Shown here piece by piece: positions 60,901 to 64,000 of a stretch of DNA of 64,000 nt; position 1 is the first letter of the stretch, and each line of letters begins with the position of its first letter. Source of the stretch: Anthopleura xanthogrammica (taxonomy: Eukaryota > Cnidaria > Anthozoa > Actiniaria > Actiniidae); NCBI GenBank assembly GCA_964019055.1, contig OZ025211.1:7442400-7506399 (forward strand), in the 5' to 3' direction. The position numbers were made by a program, and so were the translations under genes. The notes under the pieces were generated by a model. It was not told the DNA's origin. It made no database searches and was given only the letters and a program-made list of their open reading frames with translations.

Positions 60901-62419
60901 ATACGAAGGTGTACTGGCAGCCAGTGTAGATCTTTAAAAATGGCTGTTATGCTATCACGGGGCTTCGCACCAACCACTAACCGTGCTGCAGTGTTTTGTA
61001 TTCTTTGTAAGTTGTTTAGGTCAGTAGACGGCAGGCCATACAGAATGCTATCCAATGCCTCCAAGGGGGGGAGGGGGGAGGCACTCCCATATATAGCCTA
61101 TATACAGGGATGTTCTGCTGGACAGTGTATAGTTTTTCAGGATTTTGGTCTTAGACAGGGTATATGAGTTCCATGATATTGTCTTGGTCTTCGGATCCCA
61201 GTGGAACATCCCTATCACTGAACCAACCTTGGGATTTTTACATGACATTTCTGGATATGGAAGGCTTCCAAAATTTTCAGCTTACCAAAATCATGGTGTA
61301 CTAAAATTTTTTTTACAAAACTGACCTTTTATAAAGAGCTGATCTTTGGACTGAAAATATGAAGAACTCTGTAGTTGCCAACAGAAGTATTGTCTGAATA
61401 ATAATTAAAAGTAATTTCATACTCATTTCCAAGAGGATAATGGTTCAATATGATGTGAAACAACAAAAAGGCTAACAATGCTATTGTTGCTGTTGTCGCT
61501 CAGAACATTACGGCCTGTGTTATGCTCTCTAATGCTTGGCAAATTTATGATAATCTGATGATGATGATGATGATGATGATGACAATATGGACGTTGACAA
61601 CAATGATGATAGCAATGATGATGATAATGATGATAATGATGATATAATGCACTATTGTTAACTTTTGAATTAACTTATTTGTCAACTTGTGAATTAACTT
61701 GTAGAATTTGTTTACTTTGTAAACAATACTTCTTAGTTCTCCCCGATTAGCAAAGCACATGTGCCAAGCTATAAGCACTGAGACAATAATAATGTTTATA
61801 ATTTATTATTATTACTTATCAACACATTTCTAAGACAACTTTGAAGTCATAAAAGCTCCTCGCCTACAAAGTCAGTAGTTAGGTTAAAAGACAGTCAAAA
61901 GGTCGTAATCTGAACAAACTCATCAACATCCTGATAAGATCGTTTTCTCCTACCTGAAAGTCCTTTCCAACCCAAGTCATAGAGAATGACAAATGAGTAT
62001 CATCAGCAGGGAATTTCCACTAAAATCAAATAATAACGAAAACAGTTTAACGGGACCTTTTAAATATTCAAGATTGGTAAAGTACTTAACTTTAACTAAA
62101 ACATATTTTAACTTCTCGATTTCGGTCCAAAACCTACCACTCGCTTTATTATATCATGGCCTTTGATTATCCTTGGGTCTGAGCAAACCTTTGGATTATC
62201 ATTCCTGCGGATTCTGTGTGTATTTGTTAAAACTTCCTGGTTCAGACTCCGACGAAGTCGTCGTCCTTCGTGTTGATGTGTTGAAAACAGCCCTTTGTCT
62301 CCAGCTTTCGGTGCTTCAAAAATATCCTTGACACGCAAATTTGCAGGATATTTGATGTCTGCAACAGCGATAGACAGTTGTAGTACCAAAAGGCAAAGCT
62401 TTATAACATTTGAAGCCAT
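45974..62419 (-). CDS. SORT1: Sortilin (VPS10-domain sorting receptor), 24 exons
   Basis: Exons in transcript order: 62138-62419, 61954-62019, 61326-61393, 60265-60367, 59524-59697, 59363-59430, 59122-59195, 58928-58990, 58246-58316, 57935-58021, 57713-57773, 57378-57451, 56650-56731, 55014-55111, 54334-54528, 53964-54058, 53210-53394, 48973-49096, 48806-48880, 48026-48133, 47519-47648, 47300-47406, 46807-46897, 45974-45997; 834 residues (human 831). Signal peptide about 1-20; furin-type sites RRLRR (53-57) and RIRR (69-72) end the propeptide. The ten-bladed VPS10 propeller shows Asp boxes (STDFGETF, SKDSGMTW, SFDRGGEW, SRDGGYKW). Then come MSPLSEASAVGIIIAHATPG, SVDEGDCW, the cysteine-rich 10CC region, and one membrane helix near residues 766-787. 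The tail has a YSSV tyrosine signal but no DxxLL; it ends SDDDDATMIEV. Sortilin sorts cargo between Golgi, surface and endosomes. Confidence 0.93.
46040..46375. repeat. Degenerate GGAAAGTTTTGGAAA-rich repeats in the last sortilin intron
   Basis: GGTTTTGGAAAGTTTTAGAA, CTTGAAAGTTTTGGAAAATT, GCTATGGAAAAGTTATGGA and GGCTTTGGAAAGTTTTGGAA recur irregularly. No coding potential is supported. Confidence 0.4.
47757..47995. repeat. Three-unit ~80-bp tandem repeat in sortilin intron 20
   Basis: AACCATACAAAAAGGGTG, AACCATACAAGAGGGTCA and AACCATACAAGGGGGTGG open units that each continue with TTTGC...A, TTTTTCCAG-like and AAACCCT-GAAAAAAGTT words. It lies 25-30 bases from exon 20 (48026). Confidence 0.75.
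48190..48795. repeat. ATC/CAT-rich low-complexity tract in sortilin intron 19
   Basis: Imperfect CATCAT, ATCATTATC and CATGTATCAT words for about 600 bases, ending just before exon 19 (48806). Compositionally like the minisatellite of intron 17 but without a fixed unit. Confidence 0.8.
49463..49625. mobile_element. Non-LTR retrotransposon 3'-end relic
   Basis: (AAT)n, then TTATTCTTATATAGCGCTAA and AAAGCGCTTTACAATAA: reads as a minus-strand LINE tail. The same TTATATAGCGC ... GCGCTTTACA pattern follows the reverse-transcriptase fragment at 60624-61064. Confidence 0.6.
49714..52920. repeat. 3.2-kb minisatellite in sortilin intron 17
   Basis: Units of about 30-39 bases, mostly 36, containing CACCTGAGTGACAACC or CACCTGAGTGATAACC, then (ATC)3-4 and (AAC)1-3. 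Unit variation is almost entirely in multiples of three, so the minus strand keeps one 1075-codon frame of MMMMVVTQVVLL-type repeats. This lies wholly inside an intron on the sortilin strand, with no splice logic joining it to sortilin, so it is not annotated as a gene. A 537-bp higher-order duplication is visible: the rare word ACCATCGTCATC occurs at 51786 and 52323 with matching neighbours. Confidence 0.95.
53022..53190. mobile_element. Foldback MITE, family B, in sortilin intron 17
   Basis: AAGCTACAGACACACAATGC then AACATTGTGCAATATTGCAG at the left; ATATTGTGCGCAATGTTGCA and CCATGTGTCCATGCCTTAA at the right. Confidence 0.75.
55320..56218. mobile_element. Putative ~0.9-kb non-autonomous DNA transposon in sortilin intron 13
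   Basis: Left end TAGTCACGCCGGGCACAAAC then GGCCCG; right end GGTCGTTTGTGCCCGCCGTG then AGTA. The termini pair imperfectly over about 28 bases. The inside is AT-rich with several TGACGTCA and TGACATCA words, a palindromic TTTCCCGCGAAATTTTCGCG segment near 56033, and no long frame. Confidence 0.55.
56835..57325 (-). mobile_element. Family F SINE with tandemly amplified ~93-bp segment in sortilin intron 12
   Basis: On the minus strand GGGTTCAATTCCTGGACTCA (B-box-like) recurs at about 92-93-base spacing near 57016, 57109 and 57202. There is a variant at about 56936 and a decayed unit near 57290. The left part has SINE-body words in reverse (CAACAAACTCTACTCACATG, AACCAGAGAAAAACCC). Each unit also contains a short run of ACCCAAG repeats that varies in number. 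Confidence 0.75.
58388..58455. repeat. (AATAATNAT)n low-complexity run
   Basis: Repeated AATAATGATAATAAT-type trinucleotides in sortilin intron 8. Confidence 0.8.
58505..58835. repeat. GATG/GGAT minisatellite with (GGGA)n core in sortilin intron 8
   Basis: Imperfect GGATGGAT units surround a perfect run of about 13 GGGA tetranucleotides at about 58726-58780. Reads as proline/serine/histidine repeat on the minus strand; no real coding. Confidence 0.9.
59840..60112 (+). mobile_element. tRNA-derived SINE, second family, in sortilin intron 4
   Basis: A-box-like CGGCTCAGTTGGTTGAACGC near 59850 and B-box-like GGTTTCAAATCTCC near 59899. The body contains GGACCCCTTTTAGGATCTTA, GCTGTGGCTCGGATGACCA and GGTGGTCCTGTCTC. 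The body has no similarity to family F. Confidence 0.7.
60479..61064 (-). pseudogene. 5'-truncated non-LTR retrotransposon: reverse-transcriptase C-terminal fragment
   Basis: Open frame of 146 codons at 60624-61064. SILYGLPSTDLNNLQRIQNT, AARLVVGAKPRDSITAIFKD, LHWLPVHLRIQYKILLLTYK and APRLWNILPEDIKN are hallmarks of the C-terminal end of jockey/CR1-type LINE ORF2. The 3' tail (60479-60545) has TTATATAGCGC ... GTGCGCTTTACAGAG and ends in (AAT)n. Polymerase catalytic motifs are absent. A G-run element sits directly at the upstream break. In sortilin intron 3, same strand as the gene. Confidence 0.85.
61060..61245. mobile_element. G-run terminated element, copy 3
   Basis: Starts GGGGGGGAGGGGGGAGGCAC then TCCCATATATAGCC, with CAGGGATGTTCTGCTGGACA inside (43427 copy: CAGGGATGCTCTGCCGG) and GTGGAACATCCCTATCACTG near the end. 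It cuts the LINE fragment. Confidence 0.6.
61554..61645. repeat. (GAT)n microsatellite in sortilin intron 2
   Basis: GATGATGATGATGATGAT with scattered GACAAT and GATAAT variants. Confidence 0.9.
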
Positions 62420-63771
62420 TCTTTGAGGGTTTTTTTCCTGCTCACGAGAAAGTCATACTTTGCATTTGTTTGCTTTATTTTGTGAAACTGCGCTGTAAGG
62501 TGGATTCTAATTATGTGCATAAATTAACACAGCCCACTGCTGACCGGGTAAACTGCCTCAATTACCACAGGAAGCCCAATCAATTCACAGTAGTTGCTTT
62601 CCAAGGAACCAAAGAAAGCCACTGCAGCAACAGAGCTAGGTTTTGGTAAGTCGTTTGGTTTCATACGCTTGTACTAAATCTAAAGGCTGTTTTGCGTATG
62701 TATCTATCTTTCCGCATTTACTCACCAATGTCTCGTATGATGATTATTTACCCCTTATTCTTTACCGTGCCGTGCTGGAGTGTGGTTCAAATTTAATTTC
62801 CTTTCCTCTAGCTTCATCATAGGAGCATTGAGCATTGCGACTTTGGGTCTTTAATAGATCAAGGCGATTGGATTTCATTCTAAAGTTTTTAATACTGCTG
62901 CGCGTTGCATATTAAAATATGTAGATGTTTGTATGTCTTGTATGGCGCATTTCTATAAACCACAATGCGCCTTACATAAGTGAAAGTCTAAATACTAGTA
63001 TATGTCCATCTATTATTAGCCATGAGCTGGAGAGGAGGAGTCTGTCTTTGTAGTCAGCCTGTAACCCCGACTCCAACGTCCAACGTCCAACGTCCATGTT
63101 TATATAGTAAATGCTTTTGCTTCTAGGTGAGGTCACGTGATTGTAAATAATAGATCGGGGTGCCACTGAGATCTGATCAGTTGCGCGTCGACTGTTTCAA
63201 AATCACGCCATCGCGAGAGCTTGCAAAGGTAAATATGTCCCATACGATCATATAGTTTCGTTATTCAACGTATGTACGGTAGCTTTGAATTGTTATTTCG
63301 TCGAGTTATTGTCCTTGTCAAATCCCATATTGTTTCTTGGACGATGAAAGCTTCCTGATGAAAGCGAAAGAACGTTTAATAATAATTGCTTTTTTTTTTT
63401 TAATTCACGTGAATTTTTACTCTCCTAAGACTAAGGTAAACTGTTTGTTTAGTATTAACATCATTTGTATTTTCTTGATTTGTTACGAGATTTTTCTTTC
63501 CAATATATAAATGATACGTGTTCTAAAGGGTGCACACGGTGCACACCACCTACACACCTCCATTTAAAAACAAGTTTAACAGGTATTCCATTCTAACGGC
63601 TCTTTTGATTGGCTCAAATCCCAACCTTGTTTGTTCGCTGCCATCTTGTACTCGAACCAGTCAAAATATCTCCATGAGAAATTAAAATCAAGCGAGTGTT
63701 GCATTATGCTTTCTGCTTGCAGTTTTATCCGCCAAGCAGGTCGAAAAGCGTTCCACACTGCATCCCAAAAC
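62420..63771. promoter_or_regulatory. Divergent intergenic region sortilin/ALDH1L
   Basis: Separates two head-to-head genes. A candidate non-coding first exon of the ALDH1L gene ends at about 63228 (GCAAAG|GTAAAT), and an acceptor at 63721-63722 (TTCTGCTTGCAG) leads into the coding exon. CACGTGATT near 63135 and TCACGTGA near 63405 are E-box-like. No other gene is seen. Confidence 0.45.
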
Positions 63772-64000
63772 ATGGCTCAACTCAAGATTGCCATAATTGG
63801 TCAGTCACAATTCGGTTTAGAAGTGTACAAGAGACTTCGAAGTAAAGGACACGAGATCGTTGGTGTCTTCACAATCCCTGATGTGAACGGTAAACCAGAT
63901 ATCCTGGCCATTGGAGCGGAAGAAGATGGAGTTCAAGTCTTCAAATTCCCTCGTTGGAGAGTCAAAGGAAAGCCTATTGAGGATGTAGTTAACCAATATA
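63772..64000 (+). CDS. 10-formyltetrahydrofolate dehydrogenase (ALDH1L1/ALDH1L2-like), N-terminal part, runs off the edge
   Basis: First 76 codons visible. [40 protein letters not shown] and [18 protein letters not shown] match the start of the formyltransferase-like hydrolase domain of animal ALDH1L proteins (human MKIAVIGQSLFGQEVY). The full enzyme oxidises 10-formyltetrahydrofolate to tetrahydrofolate and CO2 with NADP+. The ATG at 63772 gives the cytosolic ALDH1L1-like start. From the acceptor at 63722 the same frame is open and reads [16 protein letters not shown] before the Met. This is basic and without acidic residues, so an upstream ATG could make a mitochondrial, ALDH1L2-like form; I found no such ATG with confidence. 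Confidence 0.9.
   Translation, partial: MAQLKIAIIGQSQFGLEVYKRLRSKGHEIVGVFTIPDVNGKPDILAIGAEEDGVQVFKFPRWRVKGKPIEDVVNQY

Overview
The window is nuclear DNA from an animal. Every protein-coding gene is split by GT-AG introns, the products are metazoan, and the gaps and introns are full of short foldback (MITE-like) elements, SINEs and microsatellites. Protein similarity, AT-rich introns and repeat style suggest an early-branching, ciliated metazoan; an anthozoan cnidarian (coral or sea anemone) is my best guess, not proven here. I saw no prokaryotic operon, CRISPR array or rRNA.

Layout: 147-399 (-) first exon of AMDHD1; 853-8613 (+) CFAP100, 21 exons; 9700-10472 a Crypton-like recombinase fragment between palindromes; 10642-13556 (-) SNRPF, 4 exons; 13726-18790 (+) TAF1C, 4 exons; 20138-20705 (-) CHCHD4/MIA40, 2 exons; 21882-24295 (-) MORN5, 6 exons; 24910-28525 (+) an NCF2/NOXA1-like NADPH oxidase activator, 7 exons; 29893-34416 (+) a diverged MORN5 paralog, 6 exons; 34696-38575 (+) and 39378-43132 (+) two tandem SLC35A UDP-sugar transporters; 45974-62419 (-) sortilin, 24 exons; 63772 to the edge (+) the start of ALDH1L. 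All exon chains were joined by hand from splice signals and reading phase, and each closes in frame.

The genes are unrelated housekeeping, ciliary and secretory genes rather than a pathway cluster. Four pairs are head to head with short gaps (AMDHD1/CFAP100, SNRPF/TAF1C, MORN5/NCF2-like, sortilin/ALDH1L), suggesting shared promoters. Two local duplications stand out: the MORN5 pair, which flanks the NCF2-like gene in opposite orientation and keeps every intron position, and the SLC35A pair in tandem.

The most unusual DNA is repetitive: a 3.2 kb minisatellite inside a sortilin intron that leaves a 1075-codon open frame and contains a 537-bp higher-order duplication; a 240-bp intronic satellite in the MORN5 paralog; a near-identical inverted repeat with arms of about 315 bp in an SLC35A intron; a tandemly amplified SINE segment; and the palindrome-flanked Crypton-like fragment. 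I found no clear undescribed multi-gene system; the last element is the nearest candidate for something new.
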